Under the pieces are notes generated by a model that was not told the origin of the DNA, did no database searches, and worked only from the letters and a program-made list of their open reading frames with translations. A stretch of 64,000 nt of DNA from Phytohabitans maris (GTDB taxonomy: Bacteria > Actinomycetota > Actinomycetes > Mycobacteriales > Micromonosporaceae): assembly GCF_031085175.1 (NCBI RefSeq), contig NZ_JAVHUY010000013.1:151376-215375 (forward strand), in the 5' to 3' direction. Made by a program: the position numbers and the translations under genes. Positions 8,023 to 16,584 of this stretch are shown in pieces (position 1 is the stretch's first letter; the number at the start of each line of letters is the position of its first letter).

Positions 8023-9383
8023 GAATGCGCTGGTGGCGCCGGATCAGCCTGCGTGCTCGGCTGATGTTCATCGGCGTCGCCGGGCTGGCCGGCGGGCTCG
8101 CGGTCGGCGGCGTCGTGATGGTGTACGCGCTCGGCCTGGCCCTCCAGTCGACCGCGGACAGCGAGGCCCGGCAGAGCGCCGAGGGCGTGGCCGCGATGGT
8201 CGAGGCCAACCAGGCGCCCCAGCCGCTGCCGGTGATCGGCGACGTACGGGTGCAGGTGGTCGACGACCAGCACCGGGTCCTGGCCGCCTCGATCGACGCC
8301 GACCGGCTGGTGCCGGTGCTCTTCCCGGAGGAGATGCCACGGGCCCGCGCGGGGGAGAGCCTCTACATCCCCGGTGACCGGCTCGGCATCCGCGGGCCGG
8401 TGCGGGTGGTCGCCGAGCCGGCCGGCACGGATACGGTGCTCGTGGCCAAATCGATGGCCGACCTCGCGCAGAGCGTGCGGCTGCTGCGCAACATCCTGCT
8501 GATCGCGTTCCCGCTGCTGCTGGTCGCGCTCGCGGCGGTGGCCTGGCGGGTGGTCGGGCTCACGCTGCGGCCGGTGGAGGCGCTGCGCACCGGGGCCGAG
8601 GAGATCACCGGCGGCGCCCGCCCCGGCCAGCTGCCGCTGCCCGACTCGCACGACGAGATCCACCGGCTGGCGGTCACGCTCAACGGCATGCTCGACCGGC
8701 TGGAGGCGGCCCGGGCCCGGCAGCGGGCGTTCGTGGCGGACGCGGCGCACGAGCTGCGCAGCCCGCTGACCAACATGCGTACCCAACTCGAGGTGGCCCA
8801 GCGGCTGGGGGAGCGCACCGACTGGCCGGCGGTCGCCGACGACCTGCTGCTCGACACCGAGCGGCTCAGCCGCCTCGTCGACGACCTGCTGCTGCTCGCC
8901 CGGGCCGACGACGCCGGTACCCGGGCGCTGCGCAGCGTACCGGTGGAGCTGGGCGAGCTGGTCACCTCGCTGGCCGAGCGCTACCCGTCGCCCCCGGTCA
9001 CCGCCGCCGTCGCCGAGGATCCACTGTGGACCAACGGGGAGCCGGAGGCGCTCGCCCGGGTGGTCGCCAACCTGGTCGACAACGCCGTCCGCCATACCCG
9101 CAGCACCGTACGCGTGGAGGTGAGCCGCGACGGCCCGTACCAGCTCGTGACCGTGACGGACGACGGGCCGGGCATCCCGGTCGCCGACCGCCAGCGGGTC
9201 TTCGACCGCTTCACCCGCCTCGACGACGCGCGGGCCCGCGACGCCGGCGGCGCCGGTCTGGGGCTGGCGATCGTGCGCGAGCTCACCCGCCGGCACGGCG
9301 GCACGGTCCGGCTCGCGGACGCGAGCCCCGGTCCCGGCCTGCGCGCGGAGATCCGCCTGCCCGCGGCGCCCTGCCCCGACTAG
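8019..9383 (+). CDS. Sensor histidine kinase (HAMP-HisKA-HATPase)
   Basis: 454-aa membrane kinase partner of the preceding regulator. Transmembrane 1 is about 15-44, the extracytoplasmic sensor about 45-150, transmembrane 2 about 157-178, HAMP about 179-230. The phospho-acceptor His244 lies in FVADAAHELRSPL. The ATP lid shows NLVDNAVRH (N box), DDGPGIP (G1), the F-box-like VFDRFTRLDDARAR and GGAGLGLAIVRELTRRHGG (G2). The start ATG at 8019 overlaps the stop of the regulator gene. The hairpin repeat at 9390-9443 starts 6 bp after its stop. The sensed signal cannot be inferred. Confidence 0.93.
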   Translation: MRMRWWRRISLRARLMFIGVAGLAGGLAVGGVVMVYALGLALQSTADSEARQSAEGVAAMVEANQAPQPLPVIGDVRVQVVDDQHRVLAASIDADRLVPVLFPEEMPRARAGESLYIPGDRLGIRGPVRVVAEPAGTDTVLVAKSMADLAQSVRLLRNILLIAFPLLLVALAAVAWRVVGLTLRPVEALRTGAEEITGGARPGQLPLPDSHDEIHRLAVTLNGMLDRLEAARARQRAFVADAAHELRSPLTNMRTQLEVAQRLGERTDWPAVADDLLLDTERLSRLVDDLLLLARADDAGTRALRSVPVELGELVTSLAERYPSPPVTAAVAEDPLWTNGEPEALARVVANLVDNAVRHTRSTVRVEVSRDGPYQLVTVTDDGPGIPVADRQRVFDRFTRLDDARARDAGGAGLGLAIVRELTRRHGGTVRLADASPGPGLRAEIRLPAAPCPD

Positions 9384-9389
9384 AAAGCT

Positions 9390-9443
9390 GTGATCGAAGC
9401 TCCTTTCAAGTAGTTAGAACGACTTGAAAGGAGCTTCGATCAC
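9390..9443. repeat. 54-bp hairpin repeat, copy 2 (convergent terminator)
   Basis: A perfect 22-bp stem with a 10-nt loop (AGTTAGAACG). It fills the gap between the convergent kinase (ends 9383) and TPR-protein (ends 9445) genes, so it very likely terminates both. Confidence 0.9.
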
Positions 9444-9444
9444 T

Positions 9445-10860
9445 TTAGCCCGTGCGGGTGGTGCAGACCGGCTTGGCGCGGCCGAGGTTGTTGCCGGGGT
9501 AGACCACGGCGATCTCGAAGCAGAAGTCGCTGTCCTGGTCGAGGCCGTGCACGACGTAGGTGGTGCTGCCCGCGGGCAGGTCTTCGAACGGGCGCTGCTG
9601 CTGCCCCTTCGGCGCGCCGGAGACGCGCACCTTGCCCTGCGCGCCCAGCGGGTAGGCCCAGCGCAACGTGATGCTCTCCCCGCCGTCGTCGAGCGTCACC
9701 CGGCTGGGTGGGGTGCCGGGGCGGGCGCGGGCCGGGCCGGTGGGGCTGGCCGGCGGCCTGCTCGCGGGCGGCGCGCTGGTCTGCGGTGCGGTGGTGGCCG
9801 GGGGCGGTGGCCAGCTCGCGGCCGGCGGGGCGGTCTCCTCGGGGTCCTGGCCCCGGTCGACCGCGGCGAGCCCGACCACGACCGCGACCGCGCCGATCAC
9901 GGCGGCGACCAGTGCCCCGGTGACCAGCGGCGCGGGCCCGCGCCGGCGGCGGCGCTGGCGGGGCACGTGCACGGGCAGCCGGGCGGAGGTCTCGTCCGGG
10001 CGCCAGGTCTCGGCGACGTCCGGCGGCACCGGCGACTGCGGGCGGTGCGGCGGCGCCTCCCCCTGCGCCGGGGGCAGGTCGAGCGGCGAGCCGTCGACGT
10101 CCTGGAGGCCGGGGTACGCCTCGTCGTCGGTCGGCGCGGTCGGCAGGGCGGGGCCGCCGCAGTTGTGGTGCGGGTTGGCCGGGGCGCGGGAGAGCGCGGC
10201 GATCTGGGCGACCAGCGGGTCGTCGGGCTCGAGGTAGGCCCGGGTCAGCTCGCGGGCGTGCGCGAGGTGCTGGTGTGCCTCGGTGAAGTGGCCGCAGTCG
10301 CGCTCCATCGCGCCGAGCCGGGCCAGCATGCGGATGCCGGCGGGGTGGGCGTCCCCGTACGCCTCGCGGGTCATGTCCCACGCCTCGGCCAGCCGGGCCC
10401 GGGCGACGTCGCACTCGCCCCGCGCATACTCCACTGTGGCCAGATCGGCGTGCGCGGCCAGCACCTGCGGCGACTCCGGCCCCTCCAGCGCGGTGAGCCC
10501 CTCGATCACCACCGCGTACAGAGCGGCGGAGTCGGCCTGGTTGCCGGTGCGGTGCAGCACGGCGGCGAGCGTGGCGGCGGCCCGGATCGTGCGCTCGTCG
10601 GAGGGGCCGTAGAGCCGGCTCTCCGCCTCGTACGCGAACGCGGCCCAGGCCCGCGCCGAGTGCGGCTCGCCCAACCGCACCAGCACGCGCGAGTGGAGGC
10701 TGGCGGCCTCGGCGAGAGCGGACGACGCATTGCCCGGATCGGTGTCCGCGGCCGCGAGCGCGTCGCCGAGCAGCGACTGCGCCGCGGAGAGGTCGCCCGC
10801 CTCGAAGAGGTCGTACGCCCGCGCGGTCACTTCGGCCAGCCCTGTAGACATCTGCCTCAT
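9445..10860 (-). CDS. TPR membrane protein with extracellular fibronectin-III domain
   Basis: 471-aa single-pass protein. The cytoplasmic half (about 1-200) consists of tetratricopeptide-like helical repeats (AYDLFEAGDLSAAQSLLGDAL, SARAWAAFAYEAESRLYG, AEAWDMTREAYGDAH, AHQHLAHARELTRAYLEPDDPLV). A charged stretch with RQRRRRRG precedes one transmembrane segment (about 318-340, LVTGALVAAVIGAVAVVVGLAA). The outside carries a Pro/Ala/Ser/Thr stalk and a fibronectin-III-like domain (about 390-471: SRVTLDDGGESITLRWAYP, TTYVVHGLDQDSDFCFEIAVVY). The architecture suggests a sensor or scaffold linking cytoplasmic partners to the envelope; no catalytic motif is visible. ATG 10860 used; ATG 10851 equally possible. 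Confidence 0.75.
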   Translation of the reverse strand: MRQMSTGLAEVTARAYDLFEAGDLSAAQSLLGDALAAADTDPGNASSALAEAASLHSRVLVRLGEPHSARAWAAFAYEAESRLYGPSDERTIRAAATLAAVLHRTGNQADSAALYAVVIEGLTALEGPESPQVLAAHADLATVEYARGECDVARARLAEAWDMTREAYGDAHPAGIRMLARLGAMERDCGHFTEAHQHLAHARELTRAYLEPDDPLVAQIAALSRAPANPHHNCGGPALPTAPTDDEAYPGLQDVDGSPLDLPPAQGEAPPHRPQSPVPPDVAETWRPDETSARLPVHVPRQRRRRRGPAPLVTGALVAAVIGAVAVVVGLAAVDRGQDPEETAPPAASWPPPPATTAPQTSAPPASRPPASPTGPARARPGTPPSRVTLDDGGESITLRWAYPLGAQGKVRVSGAPKGQQQRPFEDLPAGSTTYVVHGLDQDSDFCFEIAVVYPGNNLGRAKPVCTTRTG

Positions 10861-10879
10861 CGTGCTGGACCGGCCACGA

Positions 10880-11344
10880 TCAGTACAAGGCCCTGCCCGG
10901 ATCGAGATGGTCCAACATCGCCTCGCTGATCTGCCGCAGCTGGGCCGCCTGCTCCGGCGTCAGCTGGTCGAAAAGGTGCGTGCGCACACCCTCGACATGC
11001 CCGTGCGCGGCCTCTGCCAGCACCTGGAAGCCCTGGTCGGTCAGGACCGCCAGCTGGCCGCGGCGGTCGGTGGGGCAGTCCTCGCGCCGTACCCACCCGT
11101 ACTCCTCCAAGCGCGCGACCGCGTGTGAAAGCCGGCTACGCGACGACAGTGTGGCTTCGGCCAGATCACTCATCCGCAGCATGCGCTGCGGTGCCTCGGA
11201 GAGGCGGACCAGTATCTCGTAGTACGCGTGCGGCATCCCGGCGTCGCGCTGCAGCTCGCGGTCGAGCCGGTCCCACAGCGCCCGGGAGGCGTGCAGGAAC
11301 GCGCGCCAGGTGCGCTGCTCCTCCTCGTCCAGCCACCTGGTCAT
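10880..11344 (-). CDS. MarR-family transcriptional regulator
   Basis: 154-aa winged-helix repressor. Typical layout: N-terminal dimer helix (EQRTWRAFLHASRALWDRLDREL), recognition helix region (MLRMSDLAEATLSSRSRLSHAVARLEEYGWV), then the wing RREDCPTDRRGQLAVLTDQG with the conserved DxR signature (PTDRRG), and C-terminal dimer helices. One Cys (in EDCPTD) could be redox-sensitive, but this is speculative. Divergent from the VOC gene 41 bp away with a TTGA/TCAA dyad between them, so autoregulation and control of the VOC gene are likely. The start has no clear Shine-Dalgarno. Confidence 0.9.
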   Translation of the reverse strand: MTRWLDEEEQRTWRAFLHASRALWDRLDRELQRDAGMPHAYYEILVRLSEAPQRMLRMSDLAEATLSSRSRLSHAVARLEEYGWVRREDCPTDRRGQLAVLTDQGFQVLAEAAHGHVEGVRTHLFDQLTPEQAAQLRQISEAMLDHLDPGRALY

Positions 11345-11351
11345 AGACTTG

Positions 11352-11363
11352 TTGAGCTTTCAA
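11352..11363. promoter_or_regulatory. Candidate MarR operator
   Basis: TTGAGCTTTCAA, a TTGA/TCAA dyad with a 4-bp centre, in the 41-bp gap between the divergent marR-like and VOC genes. MarR proteins commonly bind short AT-rich palindromes in such positions; binding here is inferred. Confidence 0.45.
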
Positions 11364-11385
11364 TCATCGGCGTACCGTGCTTGTC

Positions 11386-11907
11386 ATGGGTGTACATCGG
11401 CTCAACCATGCCGTCCTCTTCGTCCGCGACGTCAACCGTAGCGTCGCCTTCTACCGTGACGTCCTGGGCTTCCGACCGATCGCGATGACCCCGGACGGCT
11501 TCCAGGGCGCCGCCTTCCTGCAGGCCCCCGACTCCACCAACGACCACGACCTCGGCCTCTTCGAGATCGGTGACGGCGCCGGACCCTCGCCCGCCGGCCG
11601 GAGCACGGTCGGCCTCTACCACCTCGCCTGGGAGGTCGACACGCTCGACGAGCTCGAGCGCATCGCCGGCAAGCTGGTCGAGGCCGGCGCGCTGGTCGGC
11701 ACCTCCGACCACGGGACCACGAAGAGTCTCTATGGCAAAGATCCGGACGGTCTGGAGTTCGAGGTCGTCTGGCTGATCCCGGCCGACCTGCTGGACCCGG
11801 CCGCCCTGGAGGCCCGCAAGCGGATCCGCCCGCTGGACATCGCGCGGGAGAAGCAGCGCTACGGTCCCACCACCCGAGGCGGCGTGGGAATCTCCGTTTC
11901 CGCGTAA
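11386..11907 (+). CDS. VOC-superfamily dioxygenase/glyoxalase-type metalloprotein
   Basis: 173-aa protein of the vicinal-oxygen-chelate fold. Metal ligands fit the family: His in HRLNHAVLFVRDV (first module), His in GLYHLAWEVD, and Glu in GLEFEVVW, each at the expected strand. The sequence VNRSVAFYRDVLGFRP is the typical first helix, and YGKDPDGLEFEV the C-terminal motif of extradiol dioxygenase-like and glyoxalase-like members. The C-terminal extension (DPAALEARKRIRPLDIAREKQRYG) resembles catechol 2,3-dioxygenase-like homologues. A redox or aromatic-compound detoxification role under the divergent MarR regulator is plausible. ATG 11386 chosen over GTG 11377. Confidence 0.85.
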   Translation: MGVHRLNHAVLFVRDVNRSVAFYRDVLGFRPIAMTPDGFQGAAFLQAPDSTNDHDLGLFEIGDGAGPSPAGRSTVGLYHLAWEVDTLDELERIAGKLVEAGALVGTSDHGTTKSLYGKDPDGLEFEVVWLIPADLLDPAALEARKRIRPLDIAREKQRYGPTTRGGVGISVSA

Positions 11908-11917
11908 CTTATCTGGC

Positions 11918-12787
11918 ATGAGCGCGATCGCCGGGGCCGTCCGGGAGCTGCTGGTGCGCTACCTCGACGCCTGGACCCCGGGCGCGCTGCACGGCGCGCG
12001 GGGCGCCACGTTCGCGTACGGCTGGGCCACCGCCCCCGACGAGCCGACCGCCGAGGCGGCGCTGCGGGTGTTCGCCGAGTTTGCCGACCGGCTCCGCGGC
12101 CGCCGGCTGGCGGTGGTGCTCGTGGGGCCGGCCCCCGGCCCGCTCGGTGCCCGGCTGGACGCGGTGCAGGCCGAGTTGGGCACGCCACCCGAGCTGAGCG
12201 TCCACCCCGTCGACGGCCCGCTCGACGACCGGCTGCCCGCCGCGCTCAAGGCCGCGGGCGCCGCCGGCGCCCCGCTGCTGGCCTTCCTGGACGGCGCCGG
12301 GCCCGCGTCACTGGCCGCCGCCGGCACCGGCAAGCCCGCCGAGGTCCTGCTCGTCTCGGGTACGGGTGAGCTGCCGGCCCCGCCCATGCCGCTGACCGCC
12401 CATGTGGAGCTGGTAAACACCTCGGACGCCCGCCTGGTCACCTTCGCGACGGCGGCCGGCAAGGGGCTGGAGGCGTTCAAGAACGCGCTCTGGGCCGTCG
12501 ACGAGTACGCCGGCGTCCGCTACCGCGACCCGCGCGACCCCGAGGGCCACCTGCTGGACATCTCGCTCAGCCCACACCCGGGCCCGCTACGCCGCGAGCT
12601 CCTGGCCCACCTGGCCACGGCCGGCCCGCGGACGGTGACGCAGCTGCGCCAGTTCACACTGACCCAGACCGTGTACCGCGCCACGGACACGGTCCGCGTC
12701 CTGACCGCCCTGCTGGCGGCCGGCACCGTGACCCGCACCCCAGACCGCGGCCGCCTCGGCGGCGACGTCCTCATCACCCTGCCCTAA
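11918..12787 (+). CDS. Protein of unknown function with C-terminal winged-helix-like region
   Basis: 289-aa protein starting at ATG 11918, 10 bp after the VOC gene and probably co-transcribed. The N-terminal two-thirds has an alternating strand/helix pattern (LRGRRLAVVLVGPAPGPLGARLDAVQ, APLLAFLDGAGPASLAAAG, PAEVLLVSGTGELP, HVELVNTSDARLVTFATAAGKGLEAFKNALWAVDEYAGVRYRD) suggesting a Rossmann-like fold, reminiscent of three-Cys-motif partner (TcmP) proteins, though I cannot confirm this. The last 70 residues (RRELLAHLATAGPRTVTQLRQFTLTQTVYRATDTVRVLTALLAAGTVTR) read as a winged helix. No catalytic motif is certain. No Shine-Dalgarno is visible. Confidence 0.65.
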   Translation: MSAIAGAVRELLVRYLDAWTPGALHGARGATFAYGWATAPDEPTAEAALRVFAEFADRLRGRRLAVVLVGPAPGPLGARLDAVQAELGTPPELSVHPVDGPLDDRLPAALKAAGAAGAPLLAFLDGAGPASLAAAGTGKPAEVLLVSGTGELPAPPMPLTAHVELVNTSDARLVTFATAAGKGLEAFKNALWAVDEYAGVRYRDPRDPEGHLLDISLSPHPGPLRRELLAHLATAGPRTVTQLRQFTLTQTVYRATDTVRVLTALLAAGTVTRTPDRGRLGGDVLITLP

Positions 12788-12796
12788 CGACCGCCC

Positions 12797-13252
12797 TCAG
12801 CGGGGCTCCCAGGCGTCCGGGCGGGTGGTGAGCTTGCGGACGTGGGCCGGCATCCTGCCGCTCACCATCTCGGCGAGGCTGACCTCGTCGACCACGTCGC
12901 GGACCGCGGCCCGCACCGCCACCCAGAGCCGCGGCAGGTTTTCCGCCGCTCCCTCGTACCTGGTCTCCTCCGGGCGCAGCCCACGCACGCCGGCGAGAGG
13001 GCCGTCGACCGCCCGCAGGATCGAGCCGATGGTGATCTCGCGGGGTGGGTGGGCCAGCGTGTATCCGCCCTCGGCGCCCCGCTGGGCCCGCACGATCGCG
13101 GCGCGGCGCAGGTCGGCCAGGACCGCCTCGAGGAACTTGCGCGGCATGTCCTGTTCGTGCGCGATCGCCTGCGCGGACATGAGTGACGGGTACGCGGCGG
13201 CCAGGCTGAGCGCGGCGCGCACCGCGTAGTCACCGCGGGCCGAGATCTGCAC
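12797..13252 (-). CDS. Rrf2-family transcriptional regulator
   Basis: 151-aa regulator beginning MQISARGDYAVRAALSLA, the diagnostic Rrf2 N-terminus. Winged helix: SAQAIAHEQDMPRKFLEAVLADLRRAAIVRAQRGAEGGYTLAHPP, with the recognition helix MPRKFLEAVL and the RGAEGGY wing. The protein contains no cysteine at all, so it cannot hold the Fe-S cluster of IscR/NsrR members and more likely senses a small molecule or partner, like CymR. GTG start at 13252, 7 bp after the AraC gene ends, so the two form an operon. Confidence 0.9.
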   Translation of the reverse strand: MQISARGDYAVRAALSLAAAYPSLMSAQAIAHEQDMPRKFLEAVLADLRRAAIVRAQRGAEGGYTLAHPPREITIGSILRAVDGPLAGVRGLRPEETRYEGAAENLPRLWVAVRAAVRDVVDEVSLAEMVSGRMPAHVRKLTTRPDAWEPR

Positions 13253-13259
13253 GCCTACA

Positions 13260-14255
13260 TCATGCCTGCACGTACCCGGTCACGGGGTCGAGGGGTGGTC
13301 GTGGCGCGGGCACGCCGGCCCAGCCGCCCGCCACGGCCTCGGTGGCGGGCGGGCCCGGGGCTTCGCCGCCGGCCGCCTCGGCCCGGAACGCACCCGGGCT
13401 CTGGCCGGCCTCGCGCTGGAAGAAGCGGCCGAAGTTGGTCGGCTCCGGGAAGCCGAGCCGGCGCCCGATCTCGGCGACCGGCAGGTCGGTGCCGGCCAGC
13501 AGCCGCTTTGCCTCCAGGGTCACCCGGTCGTCGATGACCTGCTTGGCGGAGCGGCCGGTGGCGGCGAGGCTGGCCCGGGTCAGCGTACGCACGCAGCAGC
13601 CGAGCCGGTCGGCGTAGTCCTCGACGCGGCGGGTGCGGGCGTATCCCCGTTCCAGCTCGTCGCGGAAGCGGTCGAAGGCCTCGACCTCGCCCGCGGGCCA
13701 CAGGCCCTCCGGGGGCTGCGCGCCTGCCACCGGCGGCGGGGCCTGCGTGGACTGCGGGCCGAGCAGGCGGACGCGGAGCAGGAGCGTGGCGAGCTGCTGC
13801 CGCAGCAGCTCCGGCGACAGTCCCCGCTCGCAGTCGACGACGAGCTGGCTGACCTCGTTGATGACCGCGTCCTCGTCTTCGCCGGCGAGCTGGCGGTGGG
13901 TGGGGCCGCCGTCGGGCAGCTCCGGGACGGTGACGGCACCACCGCCGGCGGCTCCGTCCACACTCCCCGGATCGGGCGCGGCCGGCCACGGTCCGGGTGT
14001 CCAGCACAGCAGCGTGGCATCGAGCCCGGGCTGGCCGCCGGGGCGGACGAGCTGGCCGGGGCGCGCCCAGACGAGCGTGCCCGGCCGGCACTGGTACACC
14101 TCGAAGTCGACCTCGTGCGTGCCGTGTCCCTTGGTCACCAGCATCAGCCGGTGACGGTCCAGGATGGACGCACCGTGTGGCGCGAGGTCACGCAGAGTGG
14201 CGGTGGTGATGCCGGCGCCACCCGCTCCACCTGCGGACTGACCGAAACCGACCAT
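13260..14255 (-). CDS. AraC-family transcriptional regulator
   Basis: 331-aa regulator. The N-terminal half has a cupin-like sensor region (HGASILDRHRLMLVTKGHGTHEVDFEVYQCRPGTLVWARPGQLVRP), which usually binds a sugar or metabolite. The C-terminal double helix-turn-helix (about 215-305) includes VEDYADRLGCCVRTLTRASLAATGRSAKQVIDDRVTLEAKR and the second HTH ADLPVAEIGRRLGFPEPTNF-like segment ending FGRFFQREAGQSPGAFR, the AraC signature. ATG 14255 chosen because upstream sequence (Gly-rich) is unlike the family. Located between the secreted hydrolase gene (63 bp upstream) and the Rrf2 gene (7 bp downstream), all on the minus strand. Confidence 0.9.
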   Translation of the reverse strand: MVGFGQSAGGAGGAGITTATLRDLAPHGASILDRHRLMLVTKGHGTHEVDFEVYQCRPGTLVWARPGQLVRPGGQPGLDATLLCWTPGPWPAAPDPGSVDGAAGGGAVTVPELPDGGPTHRQLAGEDEDAVINEVSQLVVDCERGLSPELLRQQLATLLLRVRLLGPQSTQAPPPVAGAQPPEGLWPAGEVEAFDRFRDELERGYARTRRVEDYADRLGCCVRTLTRASLAATGRSAKQVIDDRVTLEAKRLLAGTDLPVAEIGRRLGFPEPTNFGRFFQREAGQSPGAFRAEAAGGEAPGPPATEAVAGGWAGVPAPRPPLDPVTGYVQA

Positions 14256-14317
14256 CCCACCGACCGTAGCCGCAGCCGCGTGACCTCGCACGTCCTGATG
14301 GAGAAGCTGCCGGTTGC

Positions 14318-15901
14318 TCAGCGCGACGGCACGTCCACCCAGCTCGACCCGCTGACCGCGATCGCCGCCCCGCGCGGGTTGGCGTCGAGGTACAGCGGGT
14401 CCTCGGTGTCGACGACGAGCGCGAGCCGGTGGCCGGCCGGCACGTTCCAGGCGGTCGCCGGCAGCGCCAGGTCGATCACCTGCTGCCCGCCCGACAGCCA
14501 CGTGTACGGCGCGTGCGTCACCAGCCGGCCCGTGCCGAGCAGGTCCACGTCGTACAGGTAGGCGACGACCGTCCCGGTCCCGGCGCCCGGCGTGACCGTG
14601 AGGTGTACCCGGGGGATGCCGCGCACCGCCACGCCACCGGGCAGCAGTCCGGTCTGCCACACCGCCGCGCGTGACCGGTCCACGGCGGGGAGCCAGGCCA
14701 GCGGTGGTATGCCGGTGAGCGCTTCGAGGCCGTTGGTCAGCAGCACGACACCGGCGTTCGCGACCGTGTCACCGTTCGCCCGGAAGGTCGCCGCGGAGAG
14801 CGGGTAGCGGGTGGTCGAGCCGGTCACGTCCGCCCAGTCCGCGTACGACTCGACTCCGCCGCCGCGCACCCGCAGCACCACCGGCGCGCCGCCCGCCGGT
14901 CCGCCCCGCAGATGCTCGTCGAACCACTGGCGGGCGCTCGCCCACACCTCGTTCGGCAGGCCGGCCAGCCCGGTGAGCTCCGGGATCGCGTGGTCGCCGG
15001 GGGAGAGCTCCAGCCGCTTCGGACCGGGCAGGTCGCCGAAGAAGTCGACGAGCTGGTTGGGGCCGAAGATCGAGTCGCCGTACGCGTTGGCGAGCAGGAC
15101 CGCCGGCCGGTTGGCGCGCAGGCCGTCCAGGTACGCCTCGGCCGAGCGGATCCGGCCCCACGCGGCGATGCCGTCGACGTTCCGGTTGGCGAAGTAGTCG
15201 GCGACGATCCCCTCGAACTCGGCGCTCGGCCGCCCGAGCAGCTCGGCGGTCGCCTGCAGCAGCCACACCGCCTGCGGGTGGCGGGTCTGCCCCGCGTACA
15301 GCGACTCGACCAGGTCACTCCACCCGGAAAGGGCGACCACCGCGCGGACCCGCGGGTCCTGGCCGGCCGCGATGAGGCTGATGCCGGCGCCGTACGAGAC
15401 GCCGCCCAGCCCCACCCGCGCCGGGTCGGCCGTCGTGTTGGCGTCCAGCCAGTCGATCGCGGCGGAGACGTCGGCGATGTCCTTCGGCCCGGCCGTGTCG
15501 ATCTGCCCGCCCGAGGACCAGAAGCCGCGGGCCGTGTAGGAGAGGACCACGTAGCCGGCCGCGGCGAGCGAACGCGCCTGGGCCAGGTACTCCGCGTCGT
15601 TCAGCCCCCAGCTCGAGATGAAGACGATCGCCGGGTGCGGGCCCGGCGTGGTGGGGGAGACGAGGTTCGCCTTCAGGAGCGCGCCGTCGCGCGCCGGAAG
15701 ATCGACCGCACGGAACGCGGTGGTCGCGGCCGCGTGCGCGGGAGCCGGCGCCGCGGCGAGCAGGATCAAGATTCCGAGTACGGCGGTGAGGAGCCGGACC
15801 GGTGCCGTGCTAGCTCGGGCTGCGGTGGCCGGTGCCGGTCTGCTGCCTCGTGCCGGTCTTGCTCGCCGGGGCGTGGCGAGCTCGTGCCTGGAGAGCGCCA
15901 T
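14318..15901 (-). CDS. Secreted CocE/X-Pro dipeptidyl-peptidase-like alpha/beta hydrolase
   Basis: 527-aa exported serine hydrolase. The long arginine-rich N-terminus is followed by a hydrophobic h-region and AHA cleavage site (about 36-60, LLTAVLGILILLAAAPAPAHAAA). The alpha/beta hydrolase domain has nucleophile Ser in GGVSYGAGIS, oxyanion strand IVFISSWGLNDAEY, the acid Asp near NAYGDSIFGPNQ, and catalytic His in ELSPGDHAIPE. The C-terminal domain (from about 345, VVLRVRGGGVESYADWADV onward) is the jelly-roll found in CocE/PepX-type enzymes. Acts outside the cell on an ester or amide of unknown identity. ATG 15901 has GAGGTCACC as ribosome site. Confidence 0.85.
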   Translation of the reverse strand: MALSRHELATPRRARPARGSRPAPATAARASTAPVRLLTAVLGILILLAAAPAPAHAAATTAFRAVDLPARDGALLKANLVSPTTPGPHPAIVFISSWGLNDAEYLAQARSLAAAGYVVLSYTARGFWSSGGQIDTAGPKDIADVSAAIDWLDANTTADPARVGLGGVSYGAGISLIAAGQDPRVRAVVALSGWSDLVESLYAGQTRHPQAVWLLQATAELLGRPSAEFEGIVADYFANRNVDGIAAWGRIRSAEAYLDGLRANRPAVLLANAYGDSIFGPNQLVDFFGDLPGPKRLELSPGDHAIPELTGLAGLPNEVWASARQWFDEHLRGGPAGGAPVVLRVRGGGVESYADWADVTGSTTRYPLSAATFRANGDTVANAGVVLLTNGLEALTGIPPLAWLPAVDRSRAAVWQTGLLPGGVAVRGIPRVHLTVTPGAGTGTVVAYLYDVDLLGTGRLVTHAPYTWLSGGQQVIDLALPATAWNVPAGHRLALVVDTEDPLYLDANPRGAAIAVSGSSWVDVPSR

Positions 15902-16068
15902 GGTGACCTCGCGGGGGACTGGCCGGACCCGGAGGACGGCCGGGTCCGGCGAGCGAGCCGCGGTGGCGCCACCACGAAGATGTTACTGAACGGTAGCGTA
16001 GGTGTTAACCGGGTCACAAGAGGGGAACGTCGATGTCTTGGCACCGGTACCCAGGCTGGGAGACGACC
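15902..16068. other. Gap between hydrolase gene and ssgB terminator
   Basis: Presumably holds the hydrolase promoter (AT-richer patch around 15975-16010). No gene is seen. Confidence 0.35.
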
Positions 16069-16101
16069 GCGCCGCGCGGAGTCGGCAGCTCCGCGCGGCG
16101 C
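16069..16101 (-). terminator. Hairpin terminator downstream of ssgB
   Basis: 13-bp perfect stem (GCGCCGCGCGGAG with its complement) and a 7-nt loop, about 50 bp after the ssgB stop on the minus strand. Confidence 0.6.
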
Positions 16102-16152
16102 TTGGGTTTCGGTGTCTGCTCGGCGCGTCGGCGCCGGCGCCCCCGCTGTCTG

Positions 16153-16584
16153 TCAGCGGCCGGCCAGCAGGCGGTTGACCGCCGCGTCGACGTCGAGGTG
16201 GTCGGTCTCGCGACCGCGCGGCACCACGACGTAGGTCCGCCGCAGGAACCGCACCAGCACGCTGCGCGGCACCTCGAAAAGCGCGTTGCCGTCGGGTGAC
16301 GACAGCGCCAGCGCGACGAAGTCCCCGCGCGGCGTGGCCCAGGGCCACACCCGCACGTCGCCGATCCCGGCCGGCTCGTCCAGCCCCGTGACGAGCAGCT
16401 CGCGCGCGAAGGACCAGCTGACCGCCTCACCCCCCGCCGATTCGGCGTGGAACAGGACGTGGACCGCATATGGATCGGCCGGGTCGTAGCGCAAGCTGGC
16501 CCGTACCGGCAGCGCCGTCGCATCCGGTGCGACGAGCCGCAGTGACGTCTCGACCTCTACGGTCGTCGGTCGGATGGCACTCAT
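16153..16584 (-). CDS. ssgB: SsgB-like sporulation-specific cell division protein
   Basis: 143-aa SsgA-like protein (SALP). In sporulating actinomycetes SsgB marks division sites and recruits FtsZ in aerial hyphae. The sequence follows SsgB closely along its length: LRLVAPDATALPVRASLRYDPADPYAVHVLFH, VSWSFARELLVTGL, GIGDVRVWPW, FVALALSSPDGNALFEVPRSVLVRFLRRTYVVVPRGRE, DLDVDAAVNRLLAGR-like end. The start ATG at 16584 has a strong GGGGGGAGAT ribosome site. SsgB rather than another SALP is my best reading because of the LRYDPADPYAV and GDVRVWP motifs, but paralogues share them. It implies the host forms septated spores. Confidence 0.85.
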   Translation of the reverse strand: MSAIRPTTVEVETSLRLVAPDATALPVRASLRYDPADPYAVHVLFHAESAGGEAVSWSFARELLVTGLDEPAGIGDVRVWPWATPRGDFVALALSSPDGNALFEVPRSVLVRFLRRTYVVVPRGRETDHLDVDAAVNRLLAGR

